A stretch of 34,273 nt of DNA from 2-02-FULL-55-14 sp964581115 (lineage in GTDB: Bacteria > Bacteroidota > Ignavibacteria > UBA10030): assembly GCA_964581115.1 (NCBI GenBank), contig CAZOMY010000032.1, positions 1 to 34,273 on the forward strand, read 5' to 3'. The notes below the pieces were generated by a model. It worked only from the letters and a program-made list of their open reading frames with translations, was not told where the DNA came from and made no database searches. The translations under genes were made by a program, and so were the position numbers. Shown in pieces: positions 23,047 through 30,909 of this stretch (position 1 is its first letter; every line of letters starts with the position of its first letter).

Positions 23047-23080
23047 GAAGTGGCCGCCTTGCGGCGAAAGGGGCCACTTG
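23047..23080 (+). repeat. Hairpin repeat, copy 2
   Basis: Arms GAAGTGGCC and GGCCACTTG enclose GCCTTGCGGCG; flanks (GCCACGAAG before, GAGGC after) match copy 1 at 6409-6460 read on the other strand. The outer stem is an eight-pair perfect match and an inner GCC/GGC stem caps it with a TTGC loop. It lies about 57-90 bp past the archaemetzincin stop. Confidence 0.55.
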
Positions 23081-23136
23081 GAGGCGAGAGGCTGCTTTCG
23101 AGACAGCACCTTGTTCGATCATGGACACTCGGGCTC

Positions 23137-23685
23137 CTACGGTTTCGTCAACGCTCTGTACTTCGCATCGCATGCTGCACATAACATCGCCGTCTTCAGA
23201 TCGATCTCTTCGACGTACGTCGACGATCGCATGACGCAGTCGATCTCGCGGCAGTGGACCAATCCGTAAGTGTGCCCGACCTCGTGGACGCACTCTTTTT
23301 CGATTCGGTTGCGGAACAGCCTTTCGTCGGCCGGCAGGCCGTAGAGCTCATTCCGAAGGCGGAAGGTGGAGACGACGGCACAACGACCTTTCAACTGCGC
23401 TTCGCCATAAACGAACGTCAGCACGGGAATGAAGAGGTCGACGTCAACGATGCCGATGAGTTTGTCGGAAGGATCTCCGTGGGCCGCCAGATCGTCGAGC
23501 ATCTGCTTCAGGACCCCAGAGGAGTGATACTGGCTTCGCGACGGGTCGAAGACCTTGGCGAGGTTGGGGTGGAACGGATGAATCTCGACGGCGGCATGAA
23601 ACACCTCGTGCAGCCGGCGGACCGTCGCGCCGAAGGCGCCGACATCCACGCCCGACCCGTTCAGCACATGGATCGTGCCGCTCAC
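23137..23685 (-). CDS. amzA: Archaemetzincin family zinc metalloprotease
   Basis: A 182-residue protein of the size of bacterial and archaeal archaemetzincins. The full signature is present: HEVGHTYGLVHC (H134, E135, H138, H144 for the catalytic zinc), then C145, C150, M152 (met-turn) and the pair C169/C172 in LCAAC, which with the earlier cysteines bind a second structural zinc. No signal peptide is present, so it should be cytoplasmic. It starts with GTG at 23685 and overlaps the end of the response regulator gene by 4 bp (GTGA), so its translation is coupled to the regulator. The biological substrate of this family is not known to me. Confidence 0.93.
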   Translation of the reverse strand: MSGTIHVLNGSGVDVGAFGATVRRLHEVFHAAVEIHPFHPNLAKVFDPSRSQYHSSGVLKQMLDDLAAHGDPSDKLIGIVDVDLFIPVLTFVYGEAQLKGRCAVVSTFRLRNELYGLPADERLFRNRIEKECVHEVGHTYGLVHCREIDCVMRSSTYVEEIDLKTAMLCAACDAKYRALTKP

Positions 23686-25028
23686 GATGGTTTCTTGAGC
23701 CCGTACTTGTCGATCTTGTGGTAGAGCGTGACCCGGTCGATGTCGAGTTCCTCAGCCGACCGGCTGATGTTCCAATGGTTCCGCTCCAGGACCTCCAAGA
23801 TATATGCCCGCTCGATGTCGGCCAACGTCCCGGTACGGATCCGTCCTCGCTCGCTGGTCATTTGGAACGGCAGGTCCGAAGCCTTCAACAGCGGAGGGGT
23901 TCCGAGGACCATCGCCCGCTCGATGGCATTCTCCAGTTCACGGACGTTCCCCGGCCACGAGTATTGCACCACCTGTTCCATTGCCTCGGGAGCAAGGCCG
24001 GTGATCGCCTTGTTCATCTGAAGCGCATACTTCTTGACGAAGTAGTTGGCCAACAGCGGGATATCGCTCCGCCGTTCGCGCAACGGCGGCAGGACGATCG
24101 AAAAGACGTTGAGCCGGTAGTAGAGATCTTCGCGGAACGTCCCCTGCTTCACCGCTTGTTCCAGGTCGGTGTTCGTCGCACAGACGACACGGAAGTCGGT
24201 GCGCAGAACATCGTTGCCGCCGACCCGCGTGAACTGCTTTGTCTCAAGGACCCTCAGAAGGTCCATCTGCGTCTTGGGGCTGATGTTTCCCACTTCGTCC
24301 AGGAAGAGGGTGCCGCCGTCGGCCAGCTCCAGCTTTCCCTTCCGACGATAATGAGCGCCCGTAAAGGCGCCGCGTTCGTGGCCGAACAGCTCGCTTTCAA
24401 GCAGTCCCTCGGCCAGGCCTCCGCAGTTCACCGGCACCACCGGGAAGAATCGGCGGCTGCTGTTGGCGTGGATGGCCCTGGCCACCAGCTCCTTGCCCGT
24501 GCCGCTTTCGCCGCGGATCATGACGGTCGTGTCGGTCTTGGCCACGGTATCGATCAGCTCAAAGATCTTCTTCATCTGCGGCGACTCCCCGACGATCTCC
24601 TCAGCGCGCGAGGCCGAAGTGATGCTCTCACGCATCCGCTCGTTCTCGATCGCCAGGGTGCGTTGACGCAGGGCGTTGGCAACGACGTGCGACAGGTAAT
24701 CGGGGTCGACGGGCTTTGTCACGTAGTCGAAGGCGCCTTGTTTCAGCGCCTGGACGGCCGAATCGATCGTCGCATGAGCCGTGATGAAGATGATCGTCGC
24801 GCCGGGATCGATCTCCTTGACCCGCTGCTGCAGCTCCATGCCGTCCATTCCGGGCATCTTGATGTCGAGCAACAACAGGTCCCGTTTGCGAGTTTGGAGG
24901 CGCTTGAGGGCCTCCGCCCCGCTCTCGGCCGATTCAACGTCGTAGCCGTCCTGCAGAAACCATTTCGTGAGCGAATCGCGAACGACCTTTTCGTCGTCGA
25001 CGACGAGAATGCTGGGAGTGTTGTTCAT
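23682..25028 (-). CDS. NtrC-family sigma-54-dependent response regulator
   Basis: A 448-residue protein with three modules. Receiver domain 1-120: acidic pocket D11/D12, phospho-acceptor D55 (LLLLDIKMPG), T83 and K105. AAA+ domain about 145-380: Walker A GESGTGKE (173-180), sigma-54-contacting loop GAFTGA (220-225), Walker B LFLDE (241-245). C-terminal Fis-type helix-turn-helix: HWNISRSAEELDIDRVTLYHKIDKYGL. All residues required for phosphorylation, ATP hydrolysis and sigma-54 activation are intact, so it should activate RpoN promoters when phosphorylated. It follows the haem-sensor kinase gene by 174 bp and is coupled to the archaemetzincin gene. Likely targets are the nearby candidate -24/-12 elements; that is inference. 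Confidence 0.95.
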   Translation of the reverse strand: MNNTPSILVVDDEKVVRDSLTKWFLQDGYDVESAESGAEALKRLQTRKRDLLLLDIKMPGMDGMELQQRVKEIDPGATIIFITAHATIDSAVQALKQGAFDYVTKPVDPDYLSHVVANALRQRTLAIENERMRESITSASRAEEIVGESPQMKKIFELIDTVAKTDTTVMIRGESGTGKELVARAIHANSSRRFFPVVPVNCGGLAEGLLESELFGHERGAFTGAHYRRKGKLELADGGTLFLDEVGNISPKTQMDLLRVLETKQFTRVGGNDVLRTDFRVVCATNTDLEQAVKQGTFREDLYYRLNVFSIVLPPLRERRSDIPLLANYFVKKYALQMNKAITGLAPEAMEQVVQYSWPGNVRELENAIERAMVLGTPPLLKASDLPFQMTSERGRIRTGTLADIERAYILEVLERNHWNISRSAEELDIDRVTLYHKIDKYGLKKPS

Positions 25029-25202
25029 AGAGAGTTCTTGCAGAGAACAGAAACCGTTGCTTGGTAAGTATGCAGTAAGCTGTCGCTGTCAGGTCGTGGG
25101 AAGGACGAGGTCCTATGGCAAGAGCAACGAGACCTTTGATACGGGATCTCCACCTGATCGGTCCGGTATGTACCTGCTCACTCCTTCCGACCCCCTACTG
25201 CC
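25029..25202. other. Spacer between kinase and regulator genes
   Basis: A 174-bp spacer without a gene. On the minus strand it contains GCATAGGGCAGTAGGGGGT and, further on, AGCTTACTGCATACTTACC, simple words built on CAGTA/TACTG that look like degenerate interspersed repeat. No terminator or clear promoter is seen, so read-through from kinase to regulator is likely. Confidence 0.45.
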
Positions 25203-26798
25203 CTATGCACCGCCGTCCCTCAGAGGAGGCGGGAACACGATCACGAACGTCGTCCCCTTCCCCGGCTCCGATTCGACCGCGATCGTCCCGCCGTGCCGCT
25301 CAACGATGCCGTAGACGACCGAGAGCCCCAAGCCCACCCCCGCACCTCCTTCTTTCGTGGTGAAGAAAGGCTCAAAGATCTTCGGAAGATGCTCCGGTGC
25401 GATCCCGTTGCCCGTGTCGCTGATCGTCAAGCGTATGCCCCCCGTGTCCGCGTCCGCGCCGTAGGTCACGGTCAGCTTGCCTCCTCCCGGCATGGCGTCG
25501 GCGGCATTGACGAAGAGCGCGACCAGCGCCTGCTGGATCTGCTGGGCGTCGCAGAGGAGCTGCACCTCGTCGCCCACGGGCTCGTCGAAGAAGCTCACCT
25601 CGCGGATCTCGAAATGATGCCGCACCAGCAGGTAGGCCCTTCGGACGATCTCGCCGAGAGACTCGAATGCAAACTCGCCGCTTTCCTTCTTCGAGAACAG
25701 CAGAAGGTTCTTCACGATGTCGCCGCTTCGCCCCGTCTCGCGGATCACAATGTCCGCATAGTCCAGCAGTTCCTCAGGGTCCTTCAGATTTGCCCGCTGG
25801 GCCTCAAGCGCTCGCCGCAGCAGCTTGGTATAGGTCAGAATGCCGGCGAGGGGGTTGTTCAATTCGTGCGCAACCGTGGCCGACAATCGGCCGAGCGATG
25901 TCATCTTCTCGACGTGCAGGATCCGCTGGTGGATCGCCGTCAGTTCTTCGGTCTTTTCCTTGACCCGCCGTTCCAGGGTCTCGGACCATTTGCGGTCATG
26001 TTCCTGTGCCACACGCACGCTCTCGACCATCTCGTTGAAGCTACGGGCCAGTCGGCCCAACTCGTGCGTGGCCTTGACAACGACAGTATGTTCGAGATTC
26101 CCATCTGCGACCTGCTTCGTCCCTTCCATCAGCGCGTCCAGCGGCTCCAAGACCGTCCTGCCCAAGAACCATCGGATGACGAAAAAGAGAAGCGCGAGGG
26201 CAACGGCGGCAATGACGACGGCAGTCGTTTGCACCCGCTCGATCTCGGCGTCGAGGCGCGCCAGCGACATCCGAACGTCGAGCACGCCAAGGACGGTCTT
26301 CTCGACCGGGGAGGTATGACATCCGTCGGCCGAGCACGATTGCTCGTTCCGGATGGTAGAGATGAGGCCCAGCACCCTCCCACCAGTTGACTCATAGATG
26401 CGAATGCTGTTCCCCGATGGGATCGCCTCGAGAGGGCGGTCGGCCGCGTGGCAATCGACGCACGCTTCGGCTTGAAGGTCGACCATGCACCCCATTTCGG
26501 AGGTGTCGCTCGAAAAGGTGATCTCACCTCTCTTGTTATAGAGCCGCAATCCCGCAATGCCGGAGGACCGTGCTATTGAGCGCATCGTCTCATAGACGTC
26601 GTCCTTGCGGTTCTGCAACATGCTGTAGTGGGTCGACGACTTGATGAAGTCGCTGATGGCGACGGCCCGGTCTTCAACCATCGACGTCATCTGAATGCGA
26701 TGGAACCAGACGGCGTCGAGCAGATACAGTCCGAAGAAGACGGCAAGGAGGAAGGCCGCCCCGGCAAAGAGCTGGATTTTCAGGGATGAGAATCGCAC
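25203..26798 (-). CDS. Membrane sensor histidine kinase with a c-haem periplasmic sensor domain
   Basis: A 531-residue kinase starting at GTG 26798; later ATGs would remove the first membrane helix. Helix 1 is about 8-30, helix 2 about 191-213. The periplasmic domain between them has two c-haem attachment motifs: CVDCH (C113-H117) and the expanded CSADGCH (CX4CH, C155-H161), followed by VLGVLDVRMSLARLD. After helix 2 come a HAMP domain (about 211-262), a coiled coil, the HisKA box with phospho-acceptor H311 in SATVAHELNNPLAGI, and an HATPase domain with N box (NAADAMPGGG), DTGNGI and GVGLGLSVV. The domain should bind haem after export and cytochrome c maturation and sense redox state or a ligand. 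It is paired with the NtrC-type regulator downstream. Related haem-sensor kinases occur in Geobacter-type bacteria. Confidence 0.93.
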   Translation of the reverse strand: MRFSSLKIQLFAGAAFLLAVFFGLYLLDAVWFHRIQMTSMVEDRAVAISDFIKSSTHYSMLQNRKDDVYETMRSIARSSGIAGLRLYNKRGEITFSSDTSEMGCMVDLQAEACVDCHAADRPLEAIPSGNSIRIYESTGGRVLGLISTIRNEQSCSADGCHTSPVEKTVLGVLDVRMSLARLDAEIERVQTTAVVIAAVALALLFFVIRWFLGRTVLEPLDALMEGTKQVADGNLEHTVVVKATHELGRLARSFNEMVESVRVAQEHDRKWSETLERRVKEKTEELTAIHQRILHVEKMTSLGRLSATVAHELNNPLAGILTYTKLLRRALEAQRANLKDPEELLDYADIVIRETGRSGDIVKNLLLFSKKESGEFAFESLGEIVRRAYLLVRHHFEIREVSFFDEPVGDEVQLLCDAQQIQQALVALFVNAADAMPGGGKLTVTYGADADTGGIRLTISDTGNGIAPEHLPKIFEPFFTTKEGGAGVGLGLSVVYGIVERHGGTIAVESEPGKGTTFVIVFPPPLRDGGA

Positions 26799-27182
26799 GG
26801 CGAAACCTGTGTCCCGAACCGGGACAGAATCCGTGCCAGTGAGAATGATAGAGGGGAGATGGAAGATGGGAGAATTGAAGGGGGCGGAGCGGTTCTGCGG
26901 AATCCAGGCACCGCGAAGTGCCGAAAATGGGATAATGCGCGGCCCAATTATTGGAATTCGGAGGCGGGAGCAATATGCGAAGGTCCGGGACGACCTCCCC
27001 GGGCCTTCGATTTCTCCACTCTGCCGTCAAGCGGTCTGTCGTTGAGTAGCAGCGGCCTCAGAACTCTAGAATTCGCAAAAACATGCATTTCACGATGCGA
27101 GCGCCGGCGCCGCCCGAAACATTCTTGAGAGACCTACGCTGTTGAACCTTACTCCATGCAACACTGATATACAAGACCGCTT
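26799..27182. other. Intergenic region upstream of the sensor kinase
   Basis: This 384-bp space contains no credible gene. It has a purine-rich stretch on the plus strand (26850-26890), a GCGCCGGCGC palindrome near 27103-27112 followed on the minus strand at some distance by GTTTTTG, which might weakly terminate the upstream module, and an AT-rich segment near 27140-27180. A promoter for the kinase gene must lie here, but no consensus element is clear. Confidence 0.5.
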
Positions 27183-27917
27183 CTAAATGATCTTGCAATA
27201 CACCTTCCCGATGAGTGCGCAGTAGCGCGCCGCGCCAAGCATCATCAACGGTGTGGTTGCCGGTTCGCCGCCATCTTGCATCGTCGGCCCGGCCACGCCG
27301 AGTCCCGACGCGGTACTGGAGGCGATCGCCGAGCGGAATGCCTCCTCGTCCTTCTGATAGACCTTCTCGGCCTCCCGGGCCGACATCACGCGCTGTCCAT
27401 CCAGATGTTCAGGTTTCACGTCCGCCTCCAGCAACCAGCCTTGGTCATAGGGATCGTGTGCGAGCAGTGCCGGGTTGGACCGGACGAGACGATTGCTCTC
27501 ACGCACACGCAGATCGAACGGCAAACGAACGGGGACCATGGCGTCATCAAATCGGCACCAGACAGCGGCCTCCCGTTCTTTAAGCATCTTACCGGCCGGC
27601 GGAAGGCTGATACCGTCGGCTTCGGCAAGTCGTCTCGCAAATCCCGGCTCCACTCCGATACGCACACGGTCGGGTCCCAGCAGATCGACCCAGCAGTGTT
27701 CCGACGTGTAGAATCGGCCGGGGCGGAGATGGATGCGATCGACCGGGTGCGACATGACCGATGCGGGGCGGCCATAGGAGTTCCGCATGGCCGCATCCAG
27801 CGAGCAACCGGCGCATTCGAAGTTCCGGTCGCACAGCTGGTAGGTCAGTACGCCGGCCGTCATCCACACGCAACGTTGGTCGGGCTGTGAGACGCAATAT
27901 GAGGAACCGTACTCCAT
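27183..27917 (-). CDS. Divergent glycine-cleavage H-like protein with Cys-rich N-terminus
   Basis: About 244 residues from the ATG at 27917; a TTG 11 codons upstream is possible. The N-terminal 60 residues hold CVWMTAGVLTYQLCDRNFEC followed by AGCSLD, four or five cysteines in a pattern suited to binding a metal or cluster. From about residue 75 the protein follows the glycine-cleavage H fold (HCWVDLLGPDRVRIGVEPGFARRLAEADGISLPPAGKML, then VPVRLPFDLRV). The residue that should be the lipoyl-carrying Lys is an Asp when aligned on the Pro-containing turn (RFDDAMVPVRLPFD), so normal lipoylation is not expected. It is the last gene of the HybA/NrfD module. Related H-like proteins exist next to redox modules in other anaerobes; function is unknown. 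Confidence 0.72.
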   Translation of the reverse strand: MEYGSSYCVSQPDQRCVWMTAGVLTYQLCDRNFECAGCSLDAAMRNSYGRPASVMSHPVDRIHLRPGRFYTSEHCWVDLLGPDRVRIGVEPGFARRLAEADGISLPPAGKMLKEREAAVWCRFDDAMVPVRLPFDLRVRESNRLVRSNPALLAHDPYDQGWLLEADVKPEHLDGQRVMSAREAEKVYQKDEEAFRSAIASSTASGLGVAGPTMQDGGEPATTPLMMLGAARYCALIGKVYCKII

Positions 27918-27995
27918 CGAGAGCAAACGTTCCAAACGCCAGACAACCAAACTCCAAACAAATCGGCAGACTCAAGGAGCAACTTCCCAAACTGC

Positions 27996-29171
27996 CTATG
28001 AGGTCCGCGAGACAGTGTGTAGGTCGCGGACGAGGTCGAACTCGTCCGGGGCCTCATGACCGTGCCCGTGGTCGAACAGCGGCAGGTATTTGGCCGCGTA
28101 CGCGAACACGATAAAGCCCAGCGTGACCAATGACACGGTCACGGACAGCTCCATCCACGACGGAATGTAGGTCAGGCCCGTCCACCCTTCCATACCCGTG
28201 ATCGTCACGTTCATGCGGTTCAGGATGAACCCCACGACGGCGAACAAGGCGCCGGTCATGAGTCCCGACGGCGATGTGCGGACCCTCTGCTGGACGAACA
28301 TGACCATGGGCGCAACGACACCGATGAGGATCTCGGCCCACCAGAAGACCGTCTCCATGCCCGGCTGGAACAGCAGGCCCAGCTTGTGGTCGCCGGCCAG
28401 GTCCATGATCTTGAGCGTGGCATACATGCCGAGCACCACCACGGCCACTCGGGCAAGATCGGCGAGCAGATCGACCTCGATTCCGCGCTTGAACGCCCGC
28501 GAGCTGAGGGTCGATTCGACGATCACCATGCCGCAGCCGGCTGCAATGGCCGACAGATAGAAGAAGACGGGCAGGAGCGAAGAATACCAGAGTCCGTGCA
28601 GCTTGTCGGGGACGATCAGGTACAGCGACCCGAGGGACGACTGATGGAGCGTCGACAGCAGCACTCCCGTAATGATGAGTGGAATACTGATCTTCTTGAG
28701 CAGGGCGATCGTCCGGGTCAGCTTGAACTTTTCAAGCACCACCGGGGCAAACTCGAGCGCCAGCACGGTGGTATAGAGCATGACGCACCATGCGACCTCA
28801 AACATCACCGACCGCGGGTTCCACATAATGATGGCGTGCCAGATCTGCAGCGGACGGCCAAGGTCATACATCAGGCCCATGATGACGAGCACGTAGCCGA
28901 GGAACGCCGTCAAGATCGTCGGCCGGATGATCGGCTCGAAGCGTCTCAAGTTGAAGATGTAGACGATCGCGGCGAGCGTGAATCCGCCGGCCGCCAGGCC
29001 GACGCCCGTCAGGACGTCGAACCCGATCCAGAGTCCCCAGGGGAACTCGTCGCTCAGGTTCGTCGAGGCCCCCAGACCCATCGTGAAGCGGATCACCGTC
29101 GACACGAGACCCGAGGCCAAGATGACCCCGGCGATGGCCTTCCAGAAGGTCAGCTTCGATAGGCGTGTCAT
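27996..29171 (-). CDS. NrfD/HybB-family quinone-interacting membrane protein
   Basis: The ATG at 29171 has GGGAG eight bases upstream and begins MTRLSKLTFWKAIAGVILASG, giving 391 residues. At least nine hydrophobic helices are visible, as in HybB/NrfD/PsrC-like proteins; segments such as FPWGLWIGFDVLTGVGLAAGG and MYDLGRPLQIWHAIIMWNPRSVMFEV are typical of the HybB branch. No haem or cofactor motif is expected or seen. It should exchange electrons between the quinone pool and the partner iron-sulfur protein encoded 4 bp upstream. The His-rich end (FDHGHGHEAPDEFD) is a local oddity. No catalytic subunit (hydrogenase, molybdopterin enzyme) is encoded in the window. Confidence 0.9.
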   Translation of the reverse strand: MTRLSKLTFWKAIAGVILASGLVSTVIRFTMGLGASTNLSDEFPWGLWIGFDVLTGVGLAAGGFTLAAIVYIFNLRRFEPIIRPTILTAFLGYVLVIMGLMYDLGRPLQIWHAIIMWNPRSVMFEVAWCVMLYTTVLALEFAPVVLEKFKLTRTIALLKKISIPLIITGVLLSTLHQSSLGSLYLIVPDKLHGLWYSSLLPVFFYLSAIAAGCGMVIVESTLSSRAFKRGIEVDLLADLARVAVVVLGMYATLKIMDLAGDHKLGLLFQPGMETVFWWAEILIGVVAPMVMFVQQRVRTSPSGLMTGALFAVVGFILNRMNVTITGMEGWTGLTYIPSWMELSVTVSLVTLGFIVFAYAAKYLPLFDHGHGHEAPDEFDLVRDLHTVSRTS

Positions 29172-29175
29172 GGCG

Positions 29176-29988
29176 TTATCTCCCTTCCTCGGCCTGGTGA
29201 ACGGACTCGGGCACATGATTGCCTCCGCGCCGGGCTTCGGGCATCGGTCCATGCTCTTGCTGTGCCTCGACCTGGCGCACCATGTCGCGGCGATTGGTGA
29301 TCCACCATATGCCGTAGAGCATGACGCCGCCTACGGCCACGACCGTCGGAATCTTCGACAGCACGTTCCAAGTCAGCTGGGGCAACGCCGCTTGGGTGAG
29401 GTTCGTCTTGAAGCCCAGTTGTTCGAACGGCACGGACGACAGATAGAAGACGGACGTGCCGCCGACCTCTTTTTCGCCGTACAGCTTCTGGACATACTTG
29501 TCGGGCTCTGCCGCCATGCGCTCATGCGCGATCTTGATCAGCTCATCACGATCGCCGAAGAGCGTGGCGCCGGTCGGGCAGGCCTCGGAACAGGCTGTCG
29601 GCAGGCCTTTGGCCAGACGCGGCGCGCACATGATGCATTTTGTGACTCGGGGATTGTTGCTCGCCCACTCGTACCGCGGCACCTGGAACGGGCACGCTTG
29701 CATGCAATACCGGCAGCCGATGCACTTCGATTCATCATAGAGCACGGGCCCCAGTTCCGTCTTTTCAAACGCGCCGACCGGGCAGACCGAGACGCACGTC
29801 GGGTCTTGACAGTGCTGGCAGAGACGCCGCACAAAAACGCCGTCGTGCTCCTCGACCACGGTGTAGGTGGTGTCGGACAACTTCGGGCTCACGTCGCCGG
29901 GCAGACCGTTCTCTGCCTTGCAGGCCTCGGAGCACGCGTGGCAGCCGACGCACAACGTCATGTCGATCAACATTCCCTTGGAACTCAT
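29176..29988 (-). CDS. HybA-like ferredoxin with four [4Fe-4S] clusters and C-terminal membrane anchor
   Basis: A 270-residue protein starting MSSKGMLIDMTLCVGCHACSEAC. Four cluster-binding sets are visible: CVGCHACSEAC, CQHCQDPTCVSVCP, CIGCRYCMQACP and the split set CIMC...CSEACP, the layout of HybA/FdnH/DmsB-type subunits. A single membrane helix near residues 215-235 (IPTVVAVGGVMLYGIWWI) anchors the C-terminus. There is no Tat or Sec signal, unlike classical HybA, so the clusters may face the cytoplasm, unless export depends on a missing partner. The CVGCH sequence is part of a cluster motif and not a haem site. It lies directly upstream of the NrfD-like gene and downstream of a membrane-anchored H-like protein gene. 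Confidence 0.92.
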   Translation of the reverse strand: MSSKGMLIDMTLCVGCHACSEACKAENGLPGDVSPKLSDTTYTVVEEHDGVFVRRLCQHCQDPTCVSVCPVGAFEKTELGPVLYDESKCIGCRYCMQACPFQVPRYEWASNNPRVTKCIMCAPRLAKGLPTACSEACPTGATLFGDRDELIKIAHERMAAEPDKYVQKLYGEKEVGGTSVFYLSSVPFEQLGFKTNLTQAALPQLTWNVLSKIPTVVAVGGVMLYGIWWITNRRDMVRQVEAQQEHGPMPEARRGGNHVPESVHQAEEGR

Positions 29989-30016
29989 GCCTTCATATCC
30001 TCCTCGTCAGGTCGCT

Positions 30017-30691
30017 TTAGGCTTCGGTGAGGAACTCGTTTTCAAACCTCTTCCAGACTTCGGCCGGTGCTGTGTCGATTAGACCCGCCACGGGCACGCC
30101 GCCGTCCTGCAACAGAGCGGGCGACAACCCCTGCGCGCCATGGACTCCGGCGAGCAGGTCGCGCAGGCGCGCAAACTCATTGCGCACCCACTGATGCGTC
30201 TCTTCACCGAGCAACAGGCCGCGCAACTGCGACGTCTTATCGGGCTGGATCGTGTAAGCCCATCCTTCGCTGAACAACAGTTCCTTCATTTTCTCGGGGT
30301 GCTCCATCAGCGTCTGGTTGGCCGACAGAACAATACCGCTCAGCGGCGCCCGCACCGTCAGGGTCCGGTCGCCTTCCTGCAGGCGCAGGATGGGCTCGCC
30401 TCGCTGGACGTGGTCGCCCTGCTTCTTGAGATACTGCACCTTCGGCGAAGCCAGCAGGCGCGTGACGAAATCGTCGACCCCCAGCCGGACCTTTCCCGAC
30501 GGGAAGAGATTGATCCACGTGTGCGTCTTGGCGAAGAAGATGCCGTCGGGGATGCGGACCGGAAGGGCGGGAGCCGTTATTGGTGTCGCCGGGACCGCCG
30601 CGGGCGATGCGTTGCGGGCACGAACACGGCGAACCACATAGTCCAATCCAAGAAAGAACAGGATGGTCGCTACAACGAGCAGAACAGTCAT
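30017..30691 (-). CDS. Membrane-anchored divergent glycine-cleavage H-like protein
   Basis: A 224-residue protein with one N-terminal membrane helix (MTVLLVVATILFFLGLDYVV), a linker rich in Ala/Pro, and an H-protein-like domain from about 50 on: KTHTWINLFPSGKVRLGVDDFVTRLL, then GDHVQRGEPILRLQEGDRTLTVRAPLSGIVLSAN and EGWAYTIQP. In normal GcvH the lipoyl Lys sits 11 residues before the Gly of APVSG; here that place is Asp (EGDRTLTVRAPLSG), so lipoylation at the usual site is excluded. The gene precedes the HybA-like and NrfD-like genes by 28 bp. Scaffold or carrier roles are possible, but none is shown by the sequence. Confidence 0.8.
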   Translation of the reverse strand: MTVLLVVATILFFLGLDYVVRRVRARNASPAAVPATPITAPALPVRIPDGIFFAKTHTWINLFPSGKVRLGVDDFVTRLLASPKVQYLKKQGDHVQRGEPILRLQEGDRTLTVRAPLSGIVLSANQTLMEHPEKMKELLFSEGWAYTIQPDKTSQLRGLLLGEETHQWVRNEFARLRDLLAGVHGAQGLSPALLQDGGVPVAGLIDTAPAEVWKRFENEFLTEA

Positions 30692-30909
30692 GGCTTTCTC
30701 CTAAGAATGAGCTGTGAGAGCTGGCCTCCACGCGAAGGCTGGTCCACCCTGGCTGACGTATTCAGACGTTGGGCAGACGTCTCACACTGTTGGAAGAATT
30801 GTGCCAGACTGGGCCGCCAGGATCGGTGCCAGGACGTCCATAACTCGTTCATGGATATGATGTTGCGCTTCTCAGAAACAGTTTGAATTGACCACAAATG
30901 GGTCGCTGT

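Larger units (their letters stand above)
22505..23136. other. Long intergenic region with hairpin repeat and candidate promoter
   Basis: This 632-bp region between the archaemetzincin stop and the ferredoxin-like gene is the longest space without a convincing gene. It contains a candidate sigma-54 element at 22674-22689 that overlaps a 10-bp imperfect inverted repeat (GAGGCTGTTG/CAACAGTCTC, 22659-22685), and the second copy of the hairpin repeat at 23047-23080. The part between about 22800 and 23040 has no open frame with codon-like content and no identified RNA family; a short frame on the plus strand that starts at 22952 is antisense to the end of the archaemetzincin gene. Confidence 0.6.

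Noticed and set aside
22952..23269. Plus-strand open frame of 105 codons antisense to the end of the archaemetzincin gene
   Set aside because: No recognisable family, no ribosome site, and half of it is the complement of a clear metalloprotease gene with intact zinc motifs.
23718..25067. Long plus-strand frame opposite the NtrC-type regulator
   Set aside because: Composition is that of an antisense shadow; the minus-strand protein has all expected catalytic motifs.
29176..29988. CVGCH in the HybA-like protein as a haem site
   Set aside because: It is the first part of a CxxCxxCxxxC iron-sulfur motif and the protein has no export signal.
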